Assembly (NCBI GenBank): GCA_964467315.1
Contig: CAYXSA010000008.1
Span: 6,164 to 70,163, forward strand
Reading direction: 5' to 3'
Length of the DNA: 64,000 nt
Source: JAAFIM01 sp964467315
Lineage (GTDB): Bacteria > Bacteroidota > Bacteroidia > Chitinophagales > Saprospiraceae
The position numbers were made by a program, and so were the translations under genes. The notes under the pieces were generated by a model. That model saw nothing but the letters and a program-made list of their open reading frames with translations, did no database searches and had not been told where the DNA came from. Every line of letters begins with the position of its first letter. Position 1 is the stretch's first letter. Shown here piece by piece: positions 34,663 to 42,542 of the stretch.

Positions 34663-35535
34663 ATGCACGCTATTCAGAGTCAAAAAATCAGTGCCCTCGC
34701 TACTGTGTTTGCTTTTTTCTTGTCTACAGCCGCCCTTTTTGCGCAGCCCAATGTCATTATGACCGAACAAGGCGCGAAAGTGAAAACGCCTGTGCGCGAT
34801 AATTTTTACGACCGCGATATTCATAAAAAAGCGCCCATACTCGAATACGAGTACGTCAGCGAGCGCGATGTGATGTGGGAAAAACGCATTTGGCGCGAAA
34901 TTCCGCTCAACGAAAAACGCAATCACCCCTTCAATTATGCCGTGCGCCCGCTTATCCAAATCCTATTGGAGGCAGCCTCTCGCGGCGAAATCACGGCGTA
35001 TTCTACCCTCAAAGACGATTTTACCATTCCGCTTTGCCTCGATGATGTCGCCAAACTTTGCGGCTCCACCGATACGCTCTACGTTACCGACCCCGATACC
35101 CGCGAAGATGTGCCCGTAGTCGTCGAAAATAAATTTGACTTCAACAATGTGCGCAGCTACCGCCTCAAAGAGGTCTGGTATTTTGATTCCAAATACAGCA
35201 AATTAAATGTCCGTATTATGGGCATTGCGCCCGTCGTGGCGCGCTACAATAGCGAAGGCGTTTTCATGCACGAAGCGCCCATGTGCTGGTTTTATTTCCC
35301 CGAAATGCGCGAGATGCTCGCCCGCGAAGAGTCCTTCAATCCCGAAAACGAAGCGGCGCATCTTACTTGGGACGATGTCTTCAATGCGCGCCTATTTTCC
35401 TCCTTCATCACCAAAGAGGGCAACGTCTACGACCGCCGCATTGCCGACTACAAAACGCATCTCGACGCACTCGTAGAAGCCAACGTCATACACGAAACCA
35501 TGCGCAATTTCGAACTGGATATGTGGGAACATTAA
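34663..35535 (+). CDS. gldN: GldN/PorN-family T9SS component, copy 2
   Basis: 290 residues from MHAIQSQKISALATVFAFFL, with GGAGGT 9 bp upstream. It shares RDNFYDRDI, VSERDVMWEKRIWREIPLNE, KEVWYFDSKYSKLNVRIMGI and LTWDDVFNARLFSSFITKEG with copy 1 but has diverged strongly, so the duplication is old. It is enclosed by ME copies 15 and 16. The two may serve alternative motor complexes, or one may be a backup. Confidence 0.9.
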   Translation: MHAIQSQKISALATVFAFFLSTAALFAQPNVIMTEQGAKVKTPVRDNFYDRDIHKKAPILEYEYVSERDVMWEKRIWREIPLNEKRNHPFNYAVRPLIQILLEAASRGEITAYSTLKDDFTIPLCLDDVAKLCGSTDTLYVTDPDTREDVPVVVENKFDFNNVRSYRLKEVWYFDSKYSKLNVRIMGIAPVVARYNSEGVFMHEAPMCWFYFPEMREMLAREESFNPENEAAHLTWDDVFNARLFSSFITKEGNVYDRRIADYKTHLDALVEANVIHETMRNFELDMWEH

Positions 35536-35538
35536 GCA

Positions 35539-35631
35539 TTTTTTTTGGGCGTGCCCCTGCTCCCCGCGCCGCTAAATGCGGCGCTTGTAAAGCCGTTGTA
35601 TGCAACGGCTCTACAGGGGCGCAAATATCAA
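35539..35631 (-). repeat. ME copy 16, truncated (box C and arm 2 only)
   Basis: T-run/GGGCGTGCCCCTGC, GCGCCGC-TAAAT-GCGGCGC, nested AAGCCGTTGTATGCAACGGCT, then it ends at ACAGGGGCGC without GGTCGGGCTAT or TATCCCTCACGC. R1 follows 11 bp later. Confidence 0.8.
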
Positions 35632-35641
35632 TAAAGCAAAT

Positions 35642-35790
35642 CCGCCTAAATAGCTGATTATCAGTTATTTAGGCGGCTTTTATTTTCTTTTACGTCATTA
35701 CGTCATGACGTAGTTCCGTAACGACGTGATGCTATTTTATTATTGCAGGCTTGGCGTTTTTGGCGTATATTTGTATAAATAACACGCCTT
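35642..35790 (+). repeat. R1 + ACGT array + promoter block (direct repeat, left)
   Basis: R1 palindrome 35642-35676, ACGT array 35692-35727, then GGCTTGGCGTTTTTGGCG and -7 box TATATTTG at 35766-35773. The block is almost identical to 36446-36590 and the two bracket a VapBC pair. Confidence 0.88.
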
Positions 35791-35794
35791 ATTT

Positions 35795-36040
35795 ATGACC
35801 AAAGAACAACAACATCGCCAATTGATAGAGGGGTATTTAGCATTGCTACACAATCTACCAGACGACGATAAACTGGAGATAATCTCTCGCCTTTCGCTTT
35901 CCCTCAAAACAGACCGCCGTGCACAAGGCGATAAAGACGATTGCCGCACAGAGTTTGTCGCCGAAAAAAGCGCTGAAGAACTGATAGCCGAACTCCGCGC
36001 TGCCCGTTCATTCAATCGCGCTGAACCTTCATTTGACTGA
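35795..36040 (+). CDS. VapB-like antitoxin (small, unclassified)
   Basis: 81 residues starting MTKEQQHRQLIEGYLALLHN. It is helical, with LPDDDKLEIISRLSLSLKT and an acidic/basic C-terminus that would wrap the toxin. It is recognised as antitoxin mainly by its overlap (TGATG) with the PIN gene. The promoter block just upstream is shared with the next TA module. Confidence 0.7.
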   Translation: MTKEQQHRQLIEGYLALLHNLPDDDKLEIISRLSLSLKTDRRAQGDKDDCRTEFVAEKSAEELIAELRAARSFNRAEPSFD

Positions 36041-36438
36041 TGTACTTGCTGGATACCAATATCTGCGTTTTTTATCTAAAAAATCGCTTCGGGCTGAGCG
36101 AAAAAATCAATCAGGCTGGCTGGTTGAATTGTTTTATATCAGAAATAACACTCGCAGAGCTAAAATTTGGTGCGGAAAATAGCCAACTCCAAGCCCAGAA
36201 TCGTCTAACGATTGCACAGTTTCAGACCAAAATACAAGTATTGCCGATATTTAGCGCTTTAGATTTTTATGCACGAGAAAAAGCACGCCTTCGGCAAAGA
36301 GGCACACCAATAGACGATTTTGACCTGCTAATCGCAGCAAGCGCCGTAACAAATGGGCTTATCATGGTTACAAATAATCTGAACCATTTTAATAGGGTTG
36401 ATGGTATTGTTATTGAAGATTGGACACAAAATATATAA
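36040..36438 (+). CDS. vapC: VapC-type PIN toxin
   Basis: 132 residues. MYLLDTNICVFYLKNR has the first Asp; ISEITLAELKFGAENS the Glu; GTPIDDFDLLIAASAVTNGL and MVTNNLNHFNRVDGIVIEDW the C-terminal acidic residues and NxxHF motif of VapC. A probable tRNA-cleaving RNase. Co-translated with the antitoxin. Confidence 0.9.
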   Translation: MYLLDTNICVFYLKNRFGLSEKINQAGWLNCFISEITLAELKFGAENSQLQAQNRLTIAQFQTKIQVLPIFSALDFYAREKARLRQRGTPIDDFDLLIAASAVTNGLIMVTNNLNHFNRVDGIVIEDWTQNI

Positions 36439-36445
36439 ATCAACA

Positions 36446-36590
36446 GCGCCTAAATAGCTGATTATCAGTTATTTAGGCGGATTTTATTTTCTTTTACGTC
36501 ATTACGTCATGACGTAATGACGTAACGACGTGATGCTATTTTATTATTGCAGGCTTGGCGTTTTTGGCGTATATTTGTATATAAAATTCA
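36446..36590 (+). repeat. R1 + ACGT array + promoter block (direct repeat, right)
   Basis: Palindrome 36446-36480, ACGT array 36496-36531 with strict 8-bp spacing, promoter core with TATATTTG at 36570-36577. It is both the terminator of the first VapBC and the promoter of the next. Confidence 0.88.
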
Positions 36591-36596
36591 ATCTAT

Positions 36597-36851
36597 ATGA
36601 TAGACCCACAAGTATTAGCGGCACAGATAGCACTCTTACCTGATGAACAAAAAGCTGAAGTTTGGGATTTTATTGCTTTTCTTTTGAGCAAACGCCAACG
36701 CGATACGGTGGCATCTGCTGCCCATCCATCAGATGTGCAGCCATTGCCTTACAGACAAGCAGGCGTTTTCCCTAAACTTATCGCCTATATGGCAGACGAT
36801 TTTAATGCACCATTGGAGGATTTTCAAGACTACATACCCAATACCGACTAA
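36597..36851 (+). CDS. DUF2281-type antitoxin
   Basis: 84 residues: MIDPQVLAAQIALLPDEQKA, EVWDFIAFLLSKRQRD and MADDFNAPLEDFQDYI. The same family as the orphan at 5051. It precedes a PIN toxin by 9 bp. Confidence 0.82.
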   Translation: MIDPQVLAAQIALLPDEQKAEVWDFIAFLLSKRQRDTVASAAHPSDVQPLPYRQAGVFPKLIAYMADDFNAPLEDFQDYIPNTD

Positions 36852-36860
36852 GCCCAAAAA

Positions 36861-37250
36861 ATGAACAAAACTTCCCTACTTGATACTCAAGCCATTTTGT
36901 GGTATCTTGAACAGAATCCACGTTTATCCAAAAGAGCAGAACAAATAATTTTATCTCAAGCCTGTGTGGTGCATATTGCCTCATTTTGGGAAATCGGCAT
37001 AAAAGCCTCTCTCCAAAAACTGCACTTATTGCGCAGCTTAGAAGAAATGGCGCAAGCCTTGCAACTTCAAAATATCCCTATTTTACCTCTGGGTTTGCCT
37101 GCTATAAAGGTTTTACAAGGGCTGCCATTTCACCACAAAGACCCTTTCGATAGGCTACTAATCGCCGAAGCGCTAAGCCGTGCAGATATGGCTATAGTTA
37201 GCATAGATGAAGCATTCGACGAATATGAGGCAGATTTACGCATTTGGTAA
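36861..37250 (+). CDS. PIN-domain toxin (Sll0205-like)
   Basis: 129 residues. SLLDTQAILWYLEQNPRLSK, VVHIASFWEIGIKASLQKLH and FHHKDPFDRLLIAEALSRAD are the typical motifs of the VapC subfamily with HKDPFDR. Partner of the DUF2281 protein upstream. Confidence 0.88.
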   Translation: MNKTSLLDTQAILWYLEQNPRLSKRAEQIILSQACVVHIASFWEIGIKASLQKLHLLRSLEEMAQALQLQNIPILPLGLPAIKVLQGLPFHHKDPFDRLLIAEALSRADMAIVSIDEAFDEYEADLRIW

Positions 37251-37260
37251 AAATAACAAA

Positions 37261-37348
37261 CAGCGCCTAAATAACTGATAATCAATTATTTAGGCGCTGT
37301 TTATTTTATGTTACGTCATTACGTTATTACGTCATTACGCAACGACGT
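37261..37348. repeat. R1 palindrome with ACGT array
   Basis: CAGCGCCTAAATAACTGAT / ATCAATTATTTAGGCGCTG (37261-37299) and ACGT motifs 37313-37348. It separates the second VapBC from the purM stop codon. Confidence 0.88.
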
Positions 37349-37355
37349 AATTTAT

Positions 37356-38450
37356 CTAATCGTACTTATGTGTGAGCGTATTGCCTTTGTGCGTGCGTAG
37401 GCGGCATTCGCGTTTGCCATCGGCGGAGATAGTGCCTGCTATTTGGGCGGCGTAGCCTTTTTCGCGGGCGGCGGCGATGAGTGTTTGCGCCGTGTTTTCG
37501 TCGCCTACGGCGATAAGCATACCGTTGCCCATATTCCAATATAAATAAGCCTCCTCGTCGCTGACTTCGCCGAGCTGTTGGATACGCTGCATGAGCGGTG
37601 TGGGTGCGTGCAGATGGTCGAGCATCGCAGAAAGCCCATTGGGGCGGAGGACGCGAGAAAAATTATCGGCTACGCCGCCGCCTGTGATATGCGCGATGCC
37701 GTGTATATCGATGCCCGAAGTAATCAACGACACAACCAGCGGCGAATAAATCAGACAAGGCGCAAGCAAGGCTTTGCCGTAAGTTTCGCCATTTTCATAA
37801 GGCGTATTGTGCCATTCTTCGCCGAAGGCGGCGAGCATCACGCGGCGAATTTTGGAAAAGCCATTGCTGCGGAAAGTTGGCGAATGCAGGCTAACAACCA
37901 CATCGCCCGCTTGCAGGGCGCTGCCATCAATGGGGCGCTGTAGCTGCATGGGCAGCGTGCCTATAGCTGTACTCGCCCAATTGAAGTGCATACCCTCGCC
38001 GTAGCCCGAAATGCGTCCGCCCAATTCGGCGATTTCGCCACCCGAAATGCTGATTTGCGCAAAATTGGCGGCATCGTGCAAACCCCGCATCAAGGCATCG
38101 ATAGTAGGTTGATCCAAACGGTCGGCATCGATGATATTGGAAATCGTCGTCGGCTCAAAACCCGCCGTAGCCAAATCATCGACCACCATCGCCACCAAAT
38201 CAAAACCCAAAGTATCGTAAATGCCCGTGCGCTCTGAAAGCTCGATTTTCGTGCCGATACCATCGGAAGTAATGCCGATGCGCTCCGCACCGAAAATCAT
38301 CATATTGCTAAATGCACCGTCGGTATTTAGCGCCGTTTCGCCCGCTTTGCCCGCTCTGTTCTGAAAAGTGCGTTTTGCCCAGCCGAAAGCTGTGCGCGAG
38401 CAGGCATTGCCCAAATCAATGTCTAAACCGCTTTTGTTTGTGTTTTGCAT
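37356..38450 (-). CDS. purM: Phosphoribosylformylglycinamidine cyclo-ligase (AIR synthetase)
   Basis: 364 residues. ERIGITSDGIGTKIELSERT, DLVAMVVDDLATAGFEPTTI, SISGGEIAELGG, FRSNGFSKIRRVM, AHITGGGVADNFSRVL and YWNMGNGMLIAV follow the PurM order. It closes FGAM to AIR using ATP. The gene stands alone; it lies between the R1/ACGT block and ME copy 17, which overlaps its probable promoter region. Confidence 0.94.
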   Translation of the reverse strand: MQNTNKSGLDIDLGNACSRTAFGWAKRTFQNRAGKAGETALNTDGAFSNMMIFGAERIGITSDGIGTKIELSERTGIYDTLGFDLVAMVVDDLATAGFEPTTISNIIDADRLDQPTIDALMRGLHDAANFAQISISGGEIAELGGRISGYGEGMHFNWASTAIGTLPMQLQRPIDGSALQAGDVVVSLHSPTFRSNGFSKIRRVMLAAFGEEWHNTPYENGETYGKALLAPCLIYSPLVVSLITSGIDIHGIAHITGGGVADNFSRVLRPNGLSAMLDHLHAPTPLMQRIQQLGEVSDEEAYLYWNMGNGMLIAVGDENTAQTLIAAAREKGYAAQIAGTISADGKRECRLRTHKGNTLTHKYD

Positions 38451-38518
38451 GATGACGAATGACGAAGTTAACGCGAAGCGAATGACGAATTAGCACATAA
38501 AATATTGATAATCAATGC

Positions 38519-38547
38519 GCGCCGCAACTTTTTGCGGCGTGCGCCGT
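38519..38547. repeat. Hairpin GCGCGCCGCAA / TTGCGGCGTGCGC preceding ME copy 17
   Basis: It is almost the same hairpin as that at 59660-59690 before ME copy 28, immediately outside box A in both places. It looks like an optional outer module of the ME. Confidence 0.7.
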
Positions 38548-38551
38548 ATTT

Positions 38552-38641
38552 GCGTGAGGGATATGTAGAGCCGTAGCATGCTACGGCTCAAATAGCCCGA
38601 CCGCAGCCCCTTTTTAGGGCTGCGGGCACGCCCAAAAAAAA
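38552..38641 (+). repeat. ME copy 17 (A to C orientation)
   Basis: Box A, arm 1 AGCCGTAGCATGCTACGGCT, box B, arm 2 CCGCAGCCC-CTTTTTA-GGGCTGCGG, GGGCACGCCC and A-run. One of the most compact and regular copies; inverted partner of copy 18. Confidence 0.95.
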
Positions 38642-38744
38642 TAAAAAAGCCCCCATTTCCGCAGGCTGCCACAAAAATACGAAGCCGAAAGCGAAAAAAA
38701 CGCGCTTAACAATTAGATAAAGTCGCAAAGCTCAAAAGTCGCCG

Positions 38745-38752
38745 TATTTTTG
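38745..38752 (+). promoter_or_regulatory. guaB promoter -7 box
   Basis: TATTTTTG fits TAnnTTTG and lies 31 bp before ATG 38783. It overlaps the upstream TTG, which therefore cannot be the start codon. Confidence 0.65.
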
Positions 38753-38782
38753 CACGCAATTTTTACAAACTACCAAGCGGCT

Positions 38783-40240
38783 ATGCGAAAATTGCAAAAG
38801 GAAGGCTTGACCTTCGACGATATTCTACTGATACCTGCTTATTCGGAGGTTTTGCCCCAAGAAATTAGCCTGCGCACACGTTTGACGCGCAAAATCTGGC
38901 TCAATATCCCCCTTGTGAGCGCGGGCATGGACACCGTAACGGAAGGTGAAATGGCGGTAGCGATGGCGCGGCAAGGCGGTATCGGCATCGTGCACAAAAA
39001 TATGAGCATCGAACAGCAGGCGGAAGAGGTGCGCTATGTCAAACGCTCCCAAAATTTTGTCATCGGCGACCCAATTTCTTTGCAGCCGCAAAATTTCGTC
39101 TACGAAGCCAAAGCGCTGATGAGCAAATACGGCATTTCGGGCGTTCCGATAGTCGATACGGCGGGCGTTTTGGTCGGTATTCTCACCAATAGAGACCTGC
39201 GTTTTGAGCTGGAACACAATCAGCCCATCGCCAATGTGATGACCAAAACTAACCTCGTTACTGCGCCCGTAGGCACGACTTTAGAGGACTCCAAAGCCAT
39301 TTTGGCGCGGCATCGCATCGAAAAATTGCCCCTTGTGGACGGAAATTTTCGCCTACGCGGCTTGATAACCATCAAAGACATCGAAAAATCCAACCGTTAC
39401 CCCAGCGCCGCGAAGGACGAAATGGGGCGCTTGCTCGTAGGCGCAGCCGTCGGCATCGGCAAAGATACGATGGAGCGCGTAGCGGCTTTGGTGGCAGCGC
39501 AAACGGACGTTTTGGTGATAGACACCGCGCACGGGCATTCGCGCGGGGTGCTGGAGCAGGTGCGCAGCATCAAAGACAAGTATCCCGAATTGCAAATTAT
39601 CGCGGGCAATGTGGCGACGGCTGCGGCGACTTTGGCGCTCATAGAAGCGGGCGCAGATGCCGTGAAAGTGGGCATCGGACCTGGTTCTATCTGCACGACG
39701 CGCATCGTGGCGGGTGTGGGTGTGCCCCAAATTACCGCCATTGCCGACTGTGCAGATGCCGCCGCCGAGCATGGCGTGCCCGTCATCGCCGACGGCGGTA
39801 TCAAGTATTCGGGCGACTTGGTGAAAGCGCTCGGCGTGGGCGCTTCGACCTGTATGTTGGGCAGCATTTTCGCAGGCTGCGAGGAAAGTCCTGGCGAGGT
39901 GGAACTGTATCAGGGGCGAAAATTTAAGGTTTATCGCGGCATGGGCTCCATCGCGGCGATGGAAAAAGGCAGCAAAGACCGCTATTTCCAAGAGAACGCC
40001 AAAAAGCTGGTGCCCGAAGGCGTAGAGGGGCGCGTCGCCTACAAAGGCACGGTCGATGATGTGGTTTTTCAGCTTGTCGGCGGCATTCGGCAGGGCATGG
40101 GCTACTGCGGCACGCCCACGATTGAGGCGCTGCACGCGGGCGCGCAGTTCATGCGCATCACTTCGGCAGGCTTGCGCGAGAGCCATCCGCACGATATTCA
40201 AATCACCAAAGAAGCCCCTAATTATAGCTCCAACGGCTAA
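38783..40240 (+). CDS. guaB: IMP dehydrogenase
   Basis: 485 residues from MRKLQKEGLTFDDILLIPAY. VSAGMDTVTEGEMAVAMARQ, then two CBS domains (about 90-200; IPLVD-like KLPLVDGNFRLRGLITIKDI), VIDTAHGHSRGVLE, and the catalytic loop IGPGSICTTRIVAGVGVPQI with Cys. Converts IMP to XMP, feeding guaA. It is exactly enclosed by ME copies 17 and 18. Confidence 0.96.
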   Translation: MRKLQKEGLTFDDILLIPAYSEVLPQEISLRTRLTRKIWLNIPLVSAGMDTVTEGEMAVAMARQGGIGIVHKNMSIEQQAEEVRYVKRSQNFVIGDPISLQPQNFVYEAKALMSKYGISGVPIVDTAGVLVGILTNRDLRFELEHNQPIANVMTKTNLVTAPVGTTLEDSKAILARHRIEKLPLVDGNFRLRGLITIKDIEKSNRYPSAAKDEMGRLLVGAAVGIGKDTMERVAALVAAQTDVLVIDTAHGHSRGVLEQVRSIKDKYPELQIIAGNVATAAATLALIEAGADAVKVGIGPGSICTTRIVAGVGVPQITAIADCADAAAEHGVPVIADGGIKYSGDLVKALGVGASTCMLGSIFAGCEESPGEVELYQGRKFKVYRGMGSIAAMEKGSKDRYFQENAKKLVPEGVEGRVAYKGTVDDVVFQLVGGIRQGMGYCGTPTIEALHAGAQFMRITSAGLRESHPHDIQITKEAPNYSSNG

Positions 40241-40263
40241 TTTTATCCGCTTTTTGTCGTATA

Positions 40264-40349
40264 TTTGGGCGTGCCCGCTGCCCCAAAAAGGGGGCAGCGG
40301 TCGGGCTATTTGAGCCGTAGCATGCTACGGCTCTACATATCCCTCACGC
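40264..40349 (-). repeat. ME copy 18 (C to A orientation)
   Basis: TTTGGGCGTGCCC, arm 2 CGCTGCCCC-AAAAA-GGGGGCAGCG, GGTCGGGCTAT, arm 1 AGCCGTAGCATGCTACGGCT, TATCCCTCACGC. At 86 bp the shortest full copy. Confidence 0.94.
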
Positions 40350-40423
40350 AATTTTTATCCCGCCGCACAAAGGATGCGGCGGGCACTTTCCCAAAACAAC
40401 ACCTTCAACCCCCAACCCAATCT

Positions 40424-40705
40424 ATGGCAATCCGATTAACCGACGACGAAGAAGATTACAACCGCCCCAATAACAACCGCAACCGCAATACGGGCAACAA
40501 CAACGACGATACAGGGGGCTCTTCTGGCTTTAATATATCCGACTCCGACAAAAAAACGGCGGGTATTGTTGCAGGGGTTGGGCTGCTTTTGCTCGCGTTG
40601 TGGAAGTTTCCGAAAACGACTATTTTTCTGCTGCTCGTAGCGGGCGCGGTGCTGTACTACCTCTACGGCGACCAAGAGCTATTGCGCGAATGGGGCATTA
40701 AGTAA
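40424..40705 (+). CDS. Small membrane protein with Asn-rich N-terminus
   Basis: 93 residues from MAIRLTDDEEDYNRPNNNRN. An acidic/Asn-rich cytosolic region is followed by two hydrophobic helices (KTAGIVAGVGLLLLALWKFP and TTIFLLLVAGAVLYYLYG) and a short charged tail. No family recognised. The stop codon TAA is the first three bases of the R3 repeat. Confidence 0.65.
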   Translation: MAIRLTDDEEDYNRPNNNRNRNTGNNNDDTGGSSGFNISDSDKKTAGIVAGVGLLLLALWKFPKTTIFLLLVAGAVLYYLYGDQELLREWGIK

Positions 40706-40828
40706 CTGCGCAAAATTATTTCACATTCCGAAAAGCGCCGTTTCGGGCTTGAAAATCAAGCGTAGCGCAGGTTTTCAAGTTTGAAACAAGCGAGGAATAA
40801 TGTGAAATAATTTTGCTTTCGTATTTAA
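40703..40828. repeat. R3 repeat, copy 2
   Basis: Outer stem AAAATTATTTCACATT (40712-40727) with AATGTGAAATAATTTT (40799-40814), inner GTTTCGGGCTTGAAAA / TTTTCAAGTTTGAAAC as in copy 1. Outer-stem differences from copy 1 are compensated on both sides. Confidence 0.85.
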
Positions 40829-40850
40829 ACAGTAAAAAATTACCCAAACC

Positions 40851-42359
40851 ATGAATAAAATGCTAAAAAACATCGCCCAACTTGGGCTTTTTGTGTTTGC
40901 CTTGCTCGCATCTACAGGCTGCGACCTCGTTCAAAAGCAAGACGAGAGCGGCGGCGGCGGCAGCAGCAGCAAAAGCGGCGGCGCAGAAGCCAAAAAAGAC
41001 TTTAAATATCCCGATGGGCAGCGTCCGCCGACGGGTTGCATCAGCGACAAAGAAGCCTATAAAGAAGTATTGGCGTATGAGCAACTCGATGAAACCGTAG
41101 ATGGCAATTCCTCGCCCGCTTCGTATTCGATTTTGCAGTATGCGCCCGAACGCAAAACTCAAGGGCAACTTGGCTCTTGCTCGGCTTGGGCAAATGCCTA
41201 TGCCGCCCGCACCATCAGCCGCGCCGTAGCTACAGGCGAAAATCCCAATAAAATTGCCTTTAGTCCTGCCTTTCTGTATAACCAACTTACCGACTGCGAT
41301 AATGGTATTTACTTGGGCGATGCGCTTAGTTTTATGAAAACTAAAGGCGTTTTGCCCTTGCAAGAATTTCCCTACAATGGCAAAGACTGCAACCTACGCC
41401 CCAACAAAAGCGACTTAGCCGAAGCCAAAGAAAACAGAATTGCAGGGTTTACGCGGCTTTCTACGGGAGGCGGTTACTACGATGTCGATATAGCCGCTAT
41501 CAAACAGCATATCGCCAAAAAATGCCCCGTTATCATCGCGCAGACCGTGCCCGAAACCTTTTTTCAAGCCTACGGAAAAGCGCTCTGGGAGCCCAGCCGC
41601 AGCGAGCTACAGAAGCCCGAAACCTTTATGCCGCACGCTATGTGCGTGGTCGGCTACGATGATAATAAGTACGGCGGCGCTTTGCATATTATGAACAGTT
41701 GGGATAAGGATTGGGGCGAAGACGGCTGTATCTGGGTGCGCTACGAGGATTTCAAACTGTTTGCGCAGGAAGCCTACGCGATGCACCCCGACCGCAATCA
41801 GCAAAAAATTTCCGCCGATAAGTTTGAAGTGAGTTTTGGTTTGCAAAAAATCGAAGACAAGCGCTTAGGCAGTATGATACAGCTCACAAAGGCAAAGGAA
41901 GCCTCTACGGGCGGCGTTTTTCATAATCGGGAGGAGCTGCGCGAGGGCGATAAATTCAAAATCGTCGTCGACAACTCCAAAGACTGCTATATCTATATCC
42001 TAAGCTACGAGGGCGACGAAGGCAGTTTTACGGTCTTTCCCTACAAAGGCGTATCGGCTTATTTTGGGGTAACGGGTACGCGGACTTTCCCCAAATCGAA
42101 GAGCTTTACGATGGAGGGCAGCAACGATTACGACTATATGACCATCATCGCCAGCAAAGAAGAATTAAACATCGAAGCCATCAACAAACGCATCAGCAAC
42201 AGCAGCGCCCGCTTCTACTCGCAGCGCGTAGACGAGGCACTCAAAAAGGAAGCCGTAGCCGCTCAAGATTGGGTAACAGTGGACGGTACTATCAGTTTTG
42301 AGGGCGATAGACGCGGTAAAAATGCGATTTATGCCGTCTTTAATCTGAAAAAATCGTAG
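40851..42359 (+). CDS. Papain-like (C1) cysteine peptidase lipoprotein with DUF4384
   Basis: 502 residues. MNKMLKNIAQLGLFVFALLA then STGCD is a lipobox. The C1 domain has QGQLGSCSAWANAYAARTIS (oxyanion Gln and nucleophile Cys), FMPHAMCVVGYDDNKYGGAL (His) and IMNSWDKDWGEDGCIWVRYE (Asn). About 330-502 resembles DUF4384 (LREGDKFKIVVDNSKDCYIY, FTVFPYKG). It is probably an outer-membrane-anchored peptidase acting in the periplasm or on the surface. Monocistronic. Confidence 0.88.
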   Translation: MNKMLKNIAQLGLFVFALLASTGCDLVQKQDESGGGGSSSKSGGAEAKKDFKYPDGQRPPTGCISDKEAYKEVLAYEQLDETVDGNSSPASYSILQYAPERKTQGQLGSCSAWANAYAARTISRAVATGENPNKIAFSPAFLYNQLTDCDNGIYLGDALSFMKTKGVLPLQEFPYNGKDCNLRPNKSDLAEAKENRIAGFTRLSTGGGYYDVDIAAIKQHIAKKCPVIIAQTVPETFFQAYGKALWEPSRSELQKPETFMPHAMCVVGYDDNKYGGALHIMNSWDKDWGEDGCIWVRYEDFKLFAQEAYAMHPDRNQQKISADKFEVSFGLQKIEDKRLGSMIQLTKAKEASTGGVFHNREELREGDKFKIVVDNSKDCYIYILSYEGDEGSFTVFPYKGVSAYFGVTGTRTFPKSKSFTMEGSNDYDYMTIIASKEELNIEAINKRISNSSARFYSQRVDEALKKEAVAAQDWVTVDGTISFEGDRRGKNAIYAVFNLKKS

Positions 42360-42409
42360 AAATTTATCTAATAAACTGTATAAAGTGGGTATGGCTTTAT
42401 TCAGAAAAA

Positions 42410-42519
42410 GCGTGAGGGATAGAAATGTAGAGCCGCAATAAATTGCGGCTCGCAATGGATAGCCCGACCCTGCGACCTTTAAGCCGCTTTGCGGCGGGGA
42501 GCTGGGGCACGCCCAAAAA
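42410..42519 (+). repeat. ME copy 19 (A to C orientation)
   Basis: Arm 1 AGCCGCAATaaATTGCGGCT, box B, arm 2 CTGCGACC..GCCGC-TTT-GCGGC..GGGGAGC, GGGGCACGCCC and A-run, 24 bp before the MBOAT ATG. Confidence 0.92.
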
Positions 42520-42542
42520 TAACGTCTTTTTATTGCTTGAGT

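Noticed and set aside
35642..37348. R1 as integron attC sites
   Set aside because: R1 lacks the GTTRRRY/RYYYAAC core sites and no integrase gene is visible.
38750..38782. TTG start for guaB at 38750
   Set aside because: It overlaps the TATTTTTG promoter box and would add residues absent from IMP dehydrogenases; ATG 38783 fits better.
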